The notes under the pieces: generated by a model
Told to the model about the DNA's origin: nothing
Database searches by the model: none
What the model saw: the letters and a program-made list of their open reading frames with translations, nothing else
Program-made: the position numbers and the translations under genes
Shown: positions 20,701 to 28,999 of the stretch, one piece after another
Numbering within the stretch: the stretch's first letter is position 1
Layout of the letters: every line of letters begins with the position of its first letter
Assembly: GCA_002707495.1 (NCBI GenBank)
Contig: PAMZ01000018.1
Location: forward strand, 328,307-392,306
Reading direction: 5' to 3'
DNA from: Halobacteriovoraceae bacterium
GTDB lineage: Bacteria > Bdellovibrionota > Bacteriovoracia > Bacteriovoracales > Bacteriovoracaceae
Length of the DNA: 64,000 nucleotides

Positions 20701-21178
20701 GTGAAACTAGCTTTTGGGAAATTTCATCTAGTTCGTAAATCTCGTCAACTTTGATTTCAAAACCAGTCGAGTTAAAAAATTCTTCGGAAGGAAGAAATAC
20801 TCTGGCACTACAATAGGTTGCAACAATATTTATCGAACCACGCTTTTGAGAGATTTGACCAATTATTGATAATCTTTTTTCAAAGTCATAGTCATTTTGT
20901 ATGATACTTGAATAGATATCCCTTTCTAGATTGGGAAAATATTCTAGCTGAGGAATTTTTTCTCTAAATTTATAGTAAAACTCAGAAGCTTCTTCCTCGG
21001 TATTAAAAAGAAATAGACTTGGCTCAGACTGGATTCCAAATGCTTCTGTCGAATCTAAACTTTCACTATATAACAAACCAAAAAGCTCGGGTGAGAGACC
21101 GGTAACTTGAAGGCTTGAGCTTCCTGCCTCTTTAATGCGGTTAGCAATGGTAGCGAGTTTTAATTGGTTTTCTTTCAT
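17723..21178 (-). CDS. mfd: transcription-repair coupling factor Mfd
   Basis: Large translocase (1151 aa) that removes stalled RNA polymerase and recruits UvrA to lesions. It shows a UvrB-like N-terminal module, the RNA polymerase-interacting segment (DYVIHKLHGVGKYLG near residue 485), Walker A GDVGFGKTEVAMRA, the DEEQ box (IDEEQRFGVGHKEKL) and C-terminal helicase motifs such as QLRGRIGRSNRKAYAY. Length and order are standard. It is divergent from the following membrane cluster with about 60 bp between them. Confidence 0.97.
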   Translation of the reverse strand: MKENQLKLATIANRIKEAGSSSLQVTGLSPELFGLLYSESLDSTEAFGIQSEPSLFLFNTEEEASEFYYKFREKIPQLEYFPNLERDIYSSIIQNDYDFEKRLSIIGQISQKRGSINIVATYCSARVFLPSEEFFNSTGFEIKVDEIYELDEISQKLVSLGYRRAFSVDEPGTFAIKGEIFDLHPINGQPVRINFFDTIVETINEIDPNTLMTLKNSELKQVEISKSGQSIISEENNLNFKNKFPRPSLSQKEMLEQRKRIFDSLSEGNTFENFQLYTSYFFEKPTTLLHWCSEFRTFLFNRSDIVKDFELYIEDLTSQQDDYLNYNEAFIPAPNQIFSTSSDLRNYINISEFNNEFEEEDIPQVPLNIKLLASDSVLGGDLKEKVKNVVLKISEYSSKGYSILLISENDSKKKEIYDYFKFFTNENIQHLATLPYSISQSYIYENEKIIFLSDNEFFTNRKTSRVQKKKTIKQDYDLFAEQLSTLNKDDYVIHKLHGVGKYLGVETLTLGGSTSDYLVIEYKDSDKVYVPVYKLDLVQKYATADTKATVADLKKNKFEQAKAKARDAVKKLAFSLIELQARRELKRGYAFSPPDQDFNDFSLSFPFSETPDQENAIHSVIDDMTSEKPMDRLVCGDVGFGKTEVAMRAAYKAVLDGKQVAMLVPTTILAYQHYNSFKQRFKNFAVEIESVSRLRSPKETKAIQEKLIDGKVDILIGTHKILSDKFKYKDLGLLVIDEEQRFGVGHKEKLKLIKENVDTLTMTATPIPRTLQLSFLGLKQLSLIKTPPPRRQSIRTYVIKEDQNTLRTAIQKELARNGQVYIVHNKVSDIEIFTGKIRELAPKARIVYAHGQLPERELEKRIAAFYKHDFDILVSTTIIESGIDIPNANTMIIDRADTFGLSQLHQLRGRIGRSNRKAYAYFVIPKFKKLSEVSRKRLKALQNFADLGSGFSISSSDLEIRGAGDILGPEQSGHINNIGLELYMELLNDAIQDIKGTPSKLIKYVDVQTNFEAYIPESYISNSSTRLKFYKLLASSTESEDLERHVESLIDQYGKLPEELLNLVLVMKSKIILIDLGVEAVKVQSKTVTLKFSQSLVDADTQLRDKIISFFTQRPKIYKINPDYSINCLFKDKITVNDYYEFVKYLKSQFE

Positions 21179-21239
21179 ATTGTTTTCAAAGGTTTATAAT
21201 TTCGATAACCTAGACGGTATATTTAGCTGAGGGCAAGAT

Positions 21240-21500
21240 TTGTATATACCCTATTTTGTATTAGCAGTTTTAGCATTTTTTATCCTGCTTATCATAAGTC
21301 CAATTAGGTTTAATGATAAGAATAAAAGTAGCTCGTATAATCTAATTCTTTTTTCAAAGATAGGGGACTCGAGCGTCTTAATTGTATTATTAATGATTCT
21401 CCTACTAGCCTTTGTCCTTCAAATATCTAATGAGTCTTTGAGAGCCCTACTAATGATACTTTTGATTGTACTTGCCAGAAAAGTTGGGGTGAGCTCATGA
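21240..21500 (+). CDS. small three-helix membrane protein; NuoA-like position in complex-I-like cluster
   Basis: An 86-aa protein with three predicted membrane helices, started by a TTG that has a well-spaced GAGGG ribosome site. It is the first of seven overlapping hydrophobic genes. Helix number and first place in the order match NuoA (three helices), although it is shorter and lacks the acidic FDxE motif of NuoA. MrpF, another three-helix protein of about 90 aa, is an equally good size match. Function is not established; the call rests on topology and gene order. Confidence 0.4.
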   Translation: MYIPYFVLAVLAFFILLIISPIRFNDKNKSSSYNLILFSKIGDSSVLIVLLMILLLAFVLQISNESLRALLMILLIVLARKVGVSS

Positions 21501-22294
21501 TAGAACTAGAGGTTTTTTGGTCTCTATTAATTGTGATAGGACTTCTAATTATAATCGATTTTTTCGGACTCTATAATGTAAGCTCTGAGTCACCAAGCGT
21601 AACAGCTAGACTTCTTATAGCAACCAATAGACTTAAAGCTAGATACATTTACATCTTAAGAAATAGAAGGTTCAACCAAATAAATAGCAGTACCTTTTTT
21701 GCGAGCTTTTTAATTCTTTTTTTAACACTTGTCGGTTGTTATTGGCTTATCGCAAAAAAGGAAGTCTTTTTTGAATCTGCTTTATTCTTATTGCCAGTCT
21801 TTATCTTGCTTGTATCCAATTTGGTTATAAAAGAAGAGATTTTTGTAAAAGAAAATTCTAACTCAGTTGTGAAAAGTCTTTTTTATTATTTCATTTCCTA
21901 CTACACAGTAACTAGTTTTAGATTAGCTTCACCTACAGTTAATTCAATTATAAATGCCTCTATCATCATTATGTTGGTGGTGTTTTTTTGGAATTCCAGA
22001 GGGCCATTAAAATACCGTTCAGCATTTAGTTTAGAGATGTCTAACTTCACAAGAATAAGTTTTTTTATAAGTCTTCTAGCTGTATTTGAACACTCGGGAG
22101 ACGCGGTGTTTTTTAGGTATACAGGGCTTTCTTTATTCGTAATTTATTTCATTACTCTCATTTCAGCTTTTTCAATTGAGCACCTTGGTTTTTCTAGTTT
22201 TAAAATACAGTCCAATAGAAAAGAAAGGCTCTACCAAAATTTAATTAGTTTATTTTGTTTAGGAAAATTATGTTTGGTTATTTTGAAATTTTAA
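21497..22294 (+). CDS. eight-helix membrane protein; NuoH-like position
   Basis: A 265-aa protein whose start overlaps the previous stop (ATGA). I count eight membrane helices, the number in NuoH, and the C-terminal segment RKERLYQNLISL before the last helix recalls the NuoH ending (R-x-D-Q-L-M). The glutamate-rich quinone-site loop of true NuoH is not visible. The N-terminal stretch SPSVTARLLIAT also resembles the start of MrpG (RLHAAT), so a relation to Mrp-type antiporters remains possible. The assignment is tentative. Confidence 0.4.
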   Translation: MIELEVFWSLLIVIGLLIIIDFFGLYNVSSESPSVTARLLIATNRLKARYIYILRNRRFNQINSSTFFASFLILFLTLVGCYWLIAKKEVFFESALFLLPVFILLVSNLVIKEEIFVKENSNSVVKSLFYYFISYYTVTSFRLASPTVNSIINASIIIMLVVFFWNSRGPLKYRSAFSLEMSNFTRISFFISLLAVFEHSGDAVFFRYTGLSLFVIYFITLISAFSIEHLGFSSFKIQSNRKERLYQNLISLFCLGKLCLVILKF

Positions 22295-22677
22295 TCATTA
22301 TCTTATCTATATGTGTTATGGCAACATGCTTCTATCAAAAAGATAAGAATAGATTTTTGATAGACTTGCTAGCAATAAGCGTTTGCATAAAATTTATAAC
22401 AGAAGGTTCTTACTCTACTGCACTAGTGCTTTTTACCATTTTTCTTTTTAAGTTAAATCTTCTTAAGAAAAATCAACATGGGAGTCAATTGCTTTCAGAC
22501 TCTGCCAAGAATCAAATTAGAATACTATTAGTTTTCTATGCTATAGCAGTGTTTAATCTCCTTATACTTAGGGGGGCTAATAAGCTAATCTCCTTTGCAG
22601 AATATGATTTCTCATTTGGAGCTATATGCTTATTAATCTCAGTATACCTTCTCGTATTTAGGCGTGTTTATGATTGA
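22270..22677 (+). CDS. five-helix membrane protein; NuoJ-like
   Basis: I place the start at the ATG at 22270 (135 aa), 5 nt after an AGGA, overlapping the previous gene by 25 nt. Five predicted helices match NuoJ, and helix 3 (YSTALVLFTIFLF) resembles the conserved NuoJ segment Y-x-GA-x-x-VLFLF. NuoJ forms part of the ion path in complex I. The sequence is highly diverged, so this is a pattern-based call supported by its place between NuoH-like and NuoK-like genes. Confidence 0.45.
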   Translation: MFGYFEILIIILSICVMATCFYQKDKNRFLIDLLAISVCIKFITEGSYSTALVLFTIFLFKLNLLKKNQHGSQLLSDSAKNQIRILLVFYAIAVFNLLILRGANKLISFAEYDFSFGAICLLISVYLLVFRRVYD

Positions 22678-22906
22678 TATAATCGTTCTGGGTTTTCTTC
22701 TTCTTGCAGCTATCTTTGTCTGTGCAAAATTTGGCGTCAATTCCAAAGGTGGTTTTGCTTTTGCTATATGTCTGGCTTGGCTATGTTTTTTGGTGGAAAG
22801 AGCGGTTGGCCAGCCATATGTTGAAAGTCTATTTCCTCTTTTGGGCCTCTTAGTACTTCTTTATAGTAGTATAAAAGATATTAAAAGAGGCGGAGAAAAA
22901 GAATGA
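22670..22906 (+). CDS. three-helix membrane protein; NuoK/MrpC-like
   Basis: A 78-aa protein (start ATG at 22670, overlapping the previous stop by 8 nt) with three predicted helices, as in NuoK. The third helix begins YVESLFPLLGLLVLLY and so keeps a glutamate at the position of the second conserved NuoK glutamate (AAAExAIGLAIL). The GQPYVES segment also recalls MbhD/DUF4040 (GxPxVA). Either family would make it a subunit of an ion-translocating membrane complex. Confidence 0.45.
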   Translation: MIDIIVLGFLLLAAIFVCAKFGVNSKGGFAFAICLAWLCFLVERAVGQPYVESLFPLLGLLVLLYSSIKDIKRGGEKE

Positions 22907-23793
22907 TTTTTATATTTATCCTTTTTCAAATATTTCTAAATATTTCTGACAAAAAATTGTTTAGTGGAAATTATTCACCAGTCATTAATATTTTTTTCGG
23001 TATTATCTCAATAACCTTTCTCTTTTTACCTGATTACAATTTGCCTAATTTAATTGAGATCACGCAATTTAATCTTTATATACTTGTCATTTATTTTGGG
23101 ATTAGGTCCATTATTAATTTGGGCTATCTAGTAAATCAAAGCAAACCTGTAGATGTTAATATAGAAGAATTGATCATGGCTTTGTTGTTTTCTGTCAATA
23201 GTATAGAGATTAAAGGGGTTTTACTTCTTGCACTTATATTGATGTCTATAAAGTCTTTTGGAGACAGTATTGAAATAAAAAATATCGATCTATGGTGTCT
23301 TTTTCTCTTAACATTCTCATTTCTCGAGTTTAAGGGCACCTTGGTTATCATGCTGCTAGGTCTCATACAACTTGCAATAGTATTTCTTGCCACATCTCGT
23401 GGAAGAGAGTCACAGTTAAAGATTGTTATTTTAATTTCTATTCTGTTTTCTCGTTCGATTGTTAGTTTAGAGATCGCAATTATAATGATTGGCTTTGCCT
23501 TTGTTGATAACTTTATAAGTCTCTGTGACAAGAATTTAAGATTGAAAATTGAAAATATTTCTAAAGGTTTTGAGTTTTTCGAAAAGATTAGAACTTTTTT
23601 TAAACTTAGAATTCAAGAAACCATCGTTCTTGGACCGTATAGGCAGGAGAGCGATATAAGCAGAAATTCAAAAATTTTAGGGAGACCCAATAATTTTAAG
23701 GCTTATCTCGATCAATATGAATTGAAAGGCAGTGTGATTATTTTTGGATTGTTCTGTTTAACTTTAATATTAGGACTTTTCCACAATGGTTAG
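22903..23793 (+). CDS. polytopic membrane protein; shortened NuoL-like candidate
   Basis: A 296-aa membrane protein, start overlapping the previous stop (ATGA), with about eight to nine helices. A segment near residues 85-125 (LLFSVNSIEIKGVLLLALILMSIKSF) has the spacing of the conserved NuoL helix around its WE motif, but the W and E are not retained. A hydrophilic, charged stretch at about 205-270 precedes one last helix, which could correspond to the lateral helix region of NuoL. NuoL normally has about 600 aa, so if homologous this is half length. Low certainty. Confidence 0.35.
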   Translation: MIFIFILFQIFLNISDKKLFSGNYSPVINIFFGIISITFLFLPDYNLPNLIEITQFNLYILVIYFGIRSIINLGYLVNQSKPVDVNIEELIMALLFSVNSIEIKGVLLLALILMSIKSFGDSIEIKNIDLWCLFLLTFSFLEFKGTLVIMLLGLIQLAIVFLATSRGRESQLKIVILISILFSRSIVSLEIAIIMIGFAFVDNFISLCDKNLRLKIENISKGFEFFEKIRTFFKLRIQETIVLGPYRQESDISRNSKILGRPNNFKAYLDQYELKGSVIIFGLFCLTLILGLFHNG

Positions 23794-24772
23794 CTTTTTA
23801 GGTATTTTAAATATATTTGTGGGAGAGAATAGGGCCAAAGAGACTTTTTGTCGGCTTATGCCAATGATTCTATTTTTAGCCTTTGTATCACATCTTTTCG
23901 CATTAAAAGCTTGGACTGCTAAGGTTGGCTTTAGTGGAGGAGAAGCTTATATATTAGTCTATATAGCTAGTATATTTTTGGGCCAATTAGTTTACAGTCC
24001 TCGTGAGTATATAAAGTCATTTAGAGATTTAATACCGCTCTACACCATTATTTTGTTCGAAGATATATTTATTTCAACAATGCTCTATTCGGCATTTTTA
24101 TTTGCTACAAAGCGCGATAAGTGCACTCATTTGGCCGCCAGTTTCCTGTGTTTTGCAGCAGTAGGAAGCCTTACATATTTGTGGAGTCAACAGTATGCGA
24201 ATCTTAGCTTATTTATAGCGCTTGGATTTTTGTTCTTGAGATATCTAAAAGATGCTGCAAGGACAAGAGAGTTTGAGATGAATATGATGGCAATAATTTT
24301 TCTCGCCTTTAATTCTCTAGATAATAATCAGAATATTTTTTACGCTCTTCTCATTATATTATCTGTGAATTTGATAAGAAGGTTTAATAGGTTTCAACAT
24401 ATTTCAACGATTATTAGGCTTCTTAGCTTTGTGGTTCTTGTTAAATTCGAAATATTAACTATGCCGGTTATTATGGCGTATGCTCTGATTTGTTTAGAGC
24501 CAATTGTAACGAGCAATCCACTCAAAAAATTTCGTATTATTCATTACGAGCTGTCTTCACATATTATCGTGATATTCTTCTACTTTTCATTTGTTTTTAT
24601 TTATCTGCTGACGAGTACAACTATAGTTGAGTCACTCTTTATGATAATGTCGGCGTTCATTGTTTTGATAAAATTTAGCTTTGGTAGAAATGAAAGAGGT
24701 ATTTTTAAAGAGGACCTAGCAATGATAACTCTTTTTGGCTGTTCTCTACTTGTGGGAGGCATTAATGGTTAA
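23786..24772 (+). CDS. polytopic membrane protein; shortened NuoM-like antiporter subunit candidate
   Basis: A 328-aa protein with about ten helices, overlapping the previous gene by 8 nt. It keeps a membrane glutamate in the context LYTIILFEDIFISTMLY, matching the conserved helix-5 Glu of antiporter-like subunits (FExxxxP), followed by AASFLCFAAVGSLTYLW, which resembles the next helix (KYFLxGAVGSAxLL). The expected helix-7 lysine appears as arginine in LGFLFLRYL. NuoM has about 500 aa, so roughly one third is missing. The assignment is by motif spacing only. Confidence 0.42.
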   Translation: MVSFLGILNIFVGENRAKETFCRLMPMILFLAFVSHLFALKAWTAKVGFSGGEAYILVYIASIFLGQLVYSPREYIKSFRDLIPLYTIILFEDIFISTMLYSAFLFATKRDKCTHLAASFLCFAAVGSLTYLWSQQYANLSLFIALGFLFLRYLKDAARTREFEMNMMAIIFLAFNSLDNNQNIFYALLIILSVNLIRRFNRFQHISTIIRLLSFVVLVKFEILTMPVIMAYALICLEPIVTSNPLKKFRIIHYELSSHIIVIFFYFSFVFIYLLTSTTIVESLFMIMSAFIVLIKFSFGRNERGIFKEDLAMITLFGCSLLVGGING

Positions 24773-25811
24773 TATCTTTCCCATTTTTTTATTAGGCGGA
24801 ATAACATTTCTAAGTCAACAGATAACTTCGGGGAAGATTGGGAAAAAGTTAACCGCATTAATTGGTAGCCTTTACCCTCTTATGCTGATGGGTGGCTTAG
24901 AGAGAAACTCATTTCTAGTCATGTTGACATCCTACTTAGTAGTTTTTTATCAAGTTTACTTGTTAGATAAAAAGACTGCATTTTCTAAGGTTTTTGCAAT
25001 TGCTACGATTCCTTATTTATGTCTATATTCCTTATTAGAATTGGGTCTGATTGAGTTTCTGTGTTATATACTTTCACTACAGCTTGTATTTCAGTCTATA
25101 AAACATCAAGGTAAGCCCGGGCTTGCTCTTAGAATTTCCTTTACTAGTTCTCTCTCTATAGTGTTTTTAATGGCAATTGCTTGCATCTTTTTGGGCCAAA
25201 GTACTTTTCCATCTTTGTCAGCCACTGCAAAGACTTTTGGAGGCTCTATACTATCTGTTTTAGTGCTAATCTCTGGAATCAAAATTGCGGGGTTTGGTGA
25301 TGGTCGAGCTATCGGAATGGGTAGAATACATATTGTTATTATATCCCTAATCCTCAGCCAAAAACTTACTAGCCTATTTCCTAGTATTGTTTCTTTTAGT
25401 CCCTTATTGCTACCCCTATCAATAGTTTTGGCCATATGGTTTTATAATTTTAAGATAGCCTTGGGACACGAGAAGCCAATTTCTTCTATTAATCTATTTA
25501 TTGCAAATTTATTCTTAACGTTCTTTAGCTCTTTTTATCTTGGCTTCTCTGGGTATTATCTATTCTTTGTCTCCGGACTGATTTTGCTTTCACTTTCTAG
25601 TCTTTTGAAAGTTTATAGCCGTTCGAAAATTATTCGATATTTATACCTCGGGTTTCCACTGTCTCCTCAGTTTATACACGCTATTTATTGTTTAAACAGT
25701 CAAAATATTGAATTAGATGTTTTAAGTAGGCTGCCTCTTGTTGCTGTTTTAGTTCTTCCCCTTATCTTTTATTCAAAACTATTAAATGAGGATGACCGTG
25801 GATCGTTATAG
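24765..25811 (+). CDS. shortened NuoN/MrpD-like antiporter subunit
   Basis: Best-supported member of the cluster. Started at the ATG at 24765 (348 aa), it has a helix SLLELGLIEFLCYILSLQ that matches the NuoN pattern FLxLELxSLxxYxLVA with the key Glu, then RISFTSSLSIVFLMAIACI, which resembles the following YFLLGSLSSAFLLYG segment, and then SGIKIAGF, matching the helix-7 GxxFKxAxxPFH region with its key Lys. The PFH residues themselves are absent, and the family's usual 450-500 aa is cut to 348. I infer a proton- or sodium-path subunit, possibly reduced. Confidence 0.5.
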   Translation: MVNIFPIFLLGGITFLSQQITSGKIGKKLTALIGSLYPLMLMGGLERNSFLVMLTSYLVVFYQVYLLDKKTAFSKVFAIATIPYLCLYSLLELGLIEFLCYILSLQLVFQSIKHQGKPGLALRISFTSSLSIVFLMAIACIFLGQSTFPSLSATAKTFGGSILSVLVLISGIKIAGFGDGRAIGMGRIHIVIISLILSQKLTSLFPSIVSFSPLLLPLSIVLAIWFYNFKIALGHEKPISSINLFIANLFLTFFSSFYLGFSGYYLFFVSGLILLSLSSLLKVYSRSKIIRYLYLGFPLSPQFIHAIYCLNSQNIELDVLSRLPLVAVLVLPLIFYSKLLNEDDRGSL

Positions 25812-28800
25812 AGTAAAGCTAAAAGCGGGAAGGATAATTGGTCCACTGGAATTAAATGATTTCATCGAACTGGTTTATAGGGGTAAATTGGAAGGCGATG
25901 AAGAAATTCAAAGTTTTCCTGTGGGAGAATGGCTTCCACTCACATCTTTTCCAGAACTTTTGAAAGTCTTTGAGAGTCAAATCCAAGAAATCGATGAAGA
26001 GACGTTTATAAGGGATATCAAAAACCTAGAAATTACTCGAAAGGATCTTTTAGAGTCAGAAGATAAGTTTCAAGAATATGATTATAAAAACAAAAACGAA
26101 ATTAAAACTGTCTTGCTCGATCCTGTGAAGGTAGCTACAACGATTCAGCCTTTGAAAGAGGCAGAGCAAAAGAAAGAGGATTCTCCTCTTAATGAAGAAG
26201 AGTCTCTCTTTAACTTTGATTCAGATGCGACCAGAGTCCGCCAGCAACCTACAGTTCAAAAAAAGGGACCTGTAAGTATAGATGAAGATGATAAGACAAA
26301 AATAAACCCTGAATATCAAAAATACTTAGAGCAAGAGAAAAAAAAACAAAAGCCTGAGGAAGAAAAAGAGAAAAAACGAAGGGAACTTGAGCAAAAGAAA
26401 AAAGATAAGACTGTTTTTGACTATGAGAACGAAGCCACTCAATTTATGTCTGTAGATGAGATTGTTCCTGAGTTAGAGTCAGCTATAGAGTCCGAAGAAG
26501 ATATAAAAAAAGAAAGAACAAAAGAATCTCAAAAACAATCCCAAGACCAAGCGCCAAAAATTGAGGTAGAAGAAAAGAAGCCTGATAAAAAAAATAGATT
26601 TTTAATACTAGCTTTTGCAGCCATTCTATTCATTCTCTTTGTCCTTCCAGACGAAAATGATACGAGTAAGCGCGAATTGAAACCGATTGTTACTATTGAA
26701 CCTGAAATAAGCTTCCCTGTTCGTATTGATCCACCTGACAAGACATTGTCAGAGAAGCATTATGCTGAAGCCTTAGCTCTTTATAGAAAATTTGACTATA
26801 GTTCGATGGTTGAGGCGGTCAAACATTTCAGGCTAGCTGTTGAAAATAATTTTGAATACGACAAAGCTATGCACCGACTTATTTTTACTGCATCTTATAT
26901 TTTAGAAGACTCCACGACTTTTGTTGATGACTCGAACTCTATTTTCAAACTCATATTAGTAAATAAATCAAAAATTCTTAAAGATCCCTTCTTCGCCTCT
27001 GCTGTTACACTTTTTTATCTAAAAGTCGGAAAGACCAGTGCAGCCCTATCTACTGTGGAAAAGTTTAAGGCAATACCAGGTGTTAAAGCTAGCGCTGAGC
27101 TTCTTGCTGTTTATTTGAAAGCTTTAGTTTCAGCAGGAGAATTTATCGAGGCAAAAAATATTTATACTAGGATCAGGGCATTGCCCACTCAATCCCATTT
27201 TAGTTTAGAAGCTATGCTCGAGTATCATAAAATATTAGGACAAACAGAAGAGGTGGTTAAAGTCATTAATGAAGCTAAGGCAAAATATCCAGACTCTGCT
27301 TATTTTGATTTGGAAACTGGTTTATTGCTGGCAGATGCCAATAAAACAGAAGAGTTAAAATCTCTTATTTATGTTCTAAATCAAAATAACGTCGAGGGCT
27401 CAAGAATTTTCCACTCAAAGTATTTGGCCCTACTTGGTCTTTACCATGCTCTTAAAAATAATATTGATTTGGCAGTAAAAACATTTGAAAAATCTTTAAG
27501 CCTGAACCGAAACTTAGATATTATCGAAAAACTAGCTCTTTTGAGAGAGAGTGGAAATAAAAAAACTGATGAACTTATAACTAACTCAAGAGCCTTGAAA
27601 GAGTTAAGGCTTGCGGAAAACGCTCTTCGAAAGGATGACATCGACCAAGCATTTAAACATGCGTTGGTGGCAAGTAATCTTGCGCCAAACCTATTGGAAG
27701 TAAAACTCATGTTGGCTGATATACAACTTGAAAAAGGTTATATAGAAGATGCTATCGTACAGTTAAAAAAAATGTATGAAAGAAACCCAACCTCAGTAAA
27801 GCTGGTTTTTAAATTGATTGATTCTTATATTGAAGCTTATCAGTTCAAAAATGCAACAAATTTAATGAATATTGCAGCCAGTATACCTGGTGGACAGTTG
27901 CATGATTTTTACGCAGTAAAAGCCAAGCTATCACTTTATCGTGGGGATAAAAGCGGCGCAATTGGTTGGTATCAAAGAGCTGCAAACTCCAATCCGATTG
28001 ATGATTCAAATATTTATGCACTGGCTAAGTTATTTTTAGAAGCATACCGTTTTCTTGATGCTAAGGCCGTTCTTCTAAAAGCAATGGATCTTGATCCAAG
28101 TAAGGTTGAATATAAATTACTTTATGGAAAAATACTCTATGAAGTAGAGTCTAGTAGTGCTGCAATTGGATACCTATATAATGTACTAGAAGATTTTCCT
28201 GACCATCCAGCTGTATTAAGTGAAATAGGAATTTACTATTATAGAAGTGGCGAGATCAAAAAATACAAGGAAGTTAAGGAGAGACTCTTGGGTCTACCAG
28301 AGAAGTCTCCCAGCCTTTATCGCTTCTTGATTGAATCTGCCAGGCTCGATGACAGTGTTGAAAAGATGATTGAGTATCAGAAAAAACTTATTGAAATCGA
28401 TCCAGGTGATTTAAAAACAAGAATGGAGCTTGCGTCTTCGTTGATTTCTTTAGAAAGATATCCTCAGGCAAAAGAGCAATTAGAGGCAGTCTCAGACCGG
28501 CTAAAAACATACCCCAAGCTCAATTACCTTTTAGCGAGGTTGTACTTACTTGTGGATAATTTTGAAAAGGCTAAGGAACTTGCTTTTAAGGAGGCTAAAG
28601 ATAATCCCACAATTGATTCGACTTATGTTCTCCTAGGAGAAATCTATCGTCGTGAAGAGAATTTAATTGAGTCAAATAAGTATTTTGTGAAAGCATTACA
28701 GATAAACCCAAAAAATATTGAAGCGATGGAAGGGTTAGCTGATATTGCTCTTAAAAACCTTCAGTATCAATTGGCACTAGATCAGTACTTGAAAATTATT

Positions 28801-28965
28801 GAGCTTGAACCAAATTACGTGGAAGCCTACCGAAAGGTGGGAGATACTTATCGTCAGTTGAGTCAGAGTCAACCCGCTATCGAGTACTATGAACAGTATT
28901 TACAGAGAAAGCCTAACACCAAATATAAGAGCAAAATTAACTCTTATATTGAACTGATGCGATAA
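25786..28965 (+). CDS. large GYF-TM-TPR protein (GltI/AgmK-like architecture)
   Basis: A 1059-aa protein. Residues about 5-62 form a GYF_2-type domain (GRIIGPLELNDFIELVYRGK then GEWLPLTSF), residues 63-270 are a Lys/Glu-rich cytoplasmic linker, 271-289 a single membrane helix, and 310-1059 a long run of TPR repeats outside the membrane. The linker holds Thr motifs FDSDATRV, YENEATQF and DKTKIN that look like FHA-binding phosphopeptides. The architecture matches GltI/AgmK of myxobacterial gliding. The gene overlaps the last membrane gene by 26 nt, implying co-expression. The start may instead be the GTG at 25798, which has a GAGGA site. Confidence 0.75.
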   Translation: MRMTVDRYRVKLKAGRIIGPLELNDFIELVYRGKLEGDEEIQSFPVGEWLPLTSFPELLKVFESQIQEIDEETFIRDIKNLEITRKDLLESEDKFQEYDYKNKNEIKTVLLDPVKVATTIQPLKEAEQKKEDSPLNEEESLFNFDSDATRVRQQPTVQKKGPVSIDEDDKTKINPEYQKYLEQEKKKQKPEEEKEKKRRELEQKKKDKTVFDYENEATQFMSVDEIVPELESAIESEEDIKKERTKESQKQSQDQAPKIEVEEKKPDKKNRFLILAFAAILFILFVLPDENDTSKRELKPIVTIEPEISFPVRIDPPDKTLSEKHYAEALALYRKFDYSSMVEAVKHFRLAVENNFEYDKAMHRLIFTASYILEDSTTFVDDSNSIFKLILVNKSKILKDPFFASAVTLFYLKVGKTSAALSTVEKFKAIPGVKASAELLAVYLKALVSAGEFIEAKNIYTRIRALPTQSHFSLEAMLEYHKILGQTEEVVKVINEAKAKYPDSAYFDLETGLLLADANKTEELKSLIYVLNQNNVEGSRIFHSKYLALLGLYHALKNNIDLAVKTFEKSLSLNRNLDIIEKLALLRESGNKKTDELITNSRALKELRLAENALRKDDIDQAFKHALVASNLAPNLLEVKLMLADIQLEKGYIEDAIVQLKKMYERNPTSVKLVFKLIDSYIEAYQFKNATNLMNIAASIPGGQLHDFYAVKAKLSLYRGDKSGAIGWYQRAANSNPIDDSNIYALAKLFLEAYRFLDAKAVLLKAMDLDPSKVEYKLLYGKILYEVESSSAAIGYLYNVLEDFPDHPAVLSEIGIYYYRSGEIKKYKEVKERLLGLPEKSPSLYRFLIESARLDDSVEKMIEYQKKLIEIDPGDLKTRMELASSLISLERYPQAKEQLEAVSDRLKTYPKLNYLLARLYLLVDNFEKAKELAFKEAKDNPTIDSTYVLLGEIYRREENLIESNKYFVKALQINPKNIEAMEGLADIALKNLQYQLALDQYLKIIELEPNYVEAYRKVGDTYRQLSQSQPAIEYYEQYLQRKPNTKYKSKINSYIELMR

Positions 28966-28999
28966 CTTATGCTATCTTTGGCCATCAAAGGAAAGATGT

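Noticed and set aside
21240..22294. First two membrane genes as plain MrpF and MrpG
   Set aside because: Sizes and a short motif fit in part, but MrpG is about 120 aa with three helices while the second gene has eight helices, and the whole order fits the complex I membrane subunits better; kept only as an alternative.
25106..25435. 109-aa minus-strand frame inside the NuoN-like gene
   Set aside because: Shadow of a gene supported by overlaps on both sides and by motifs.
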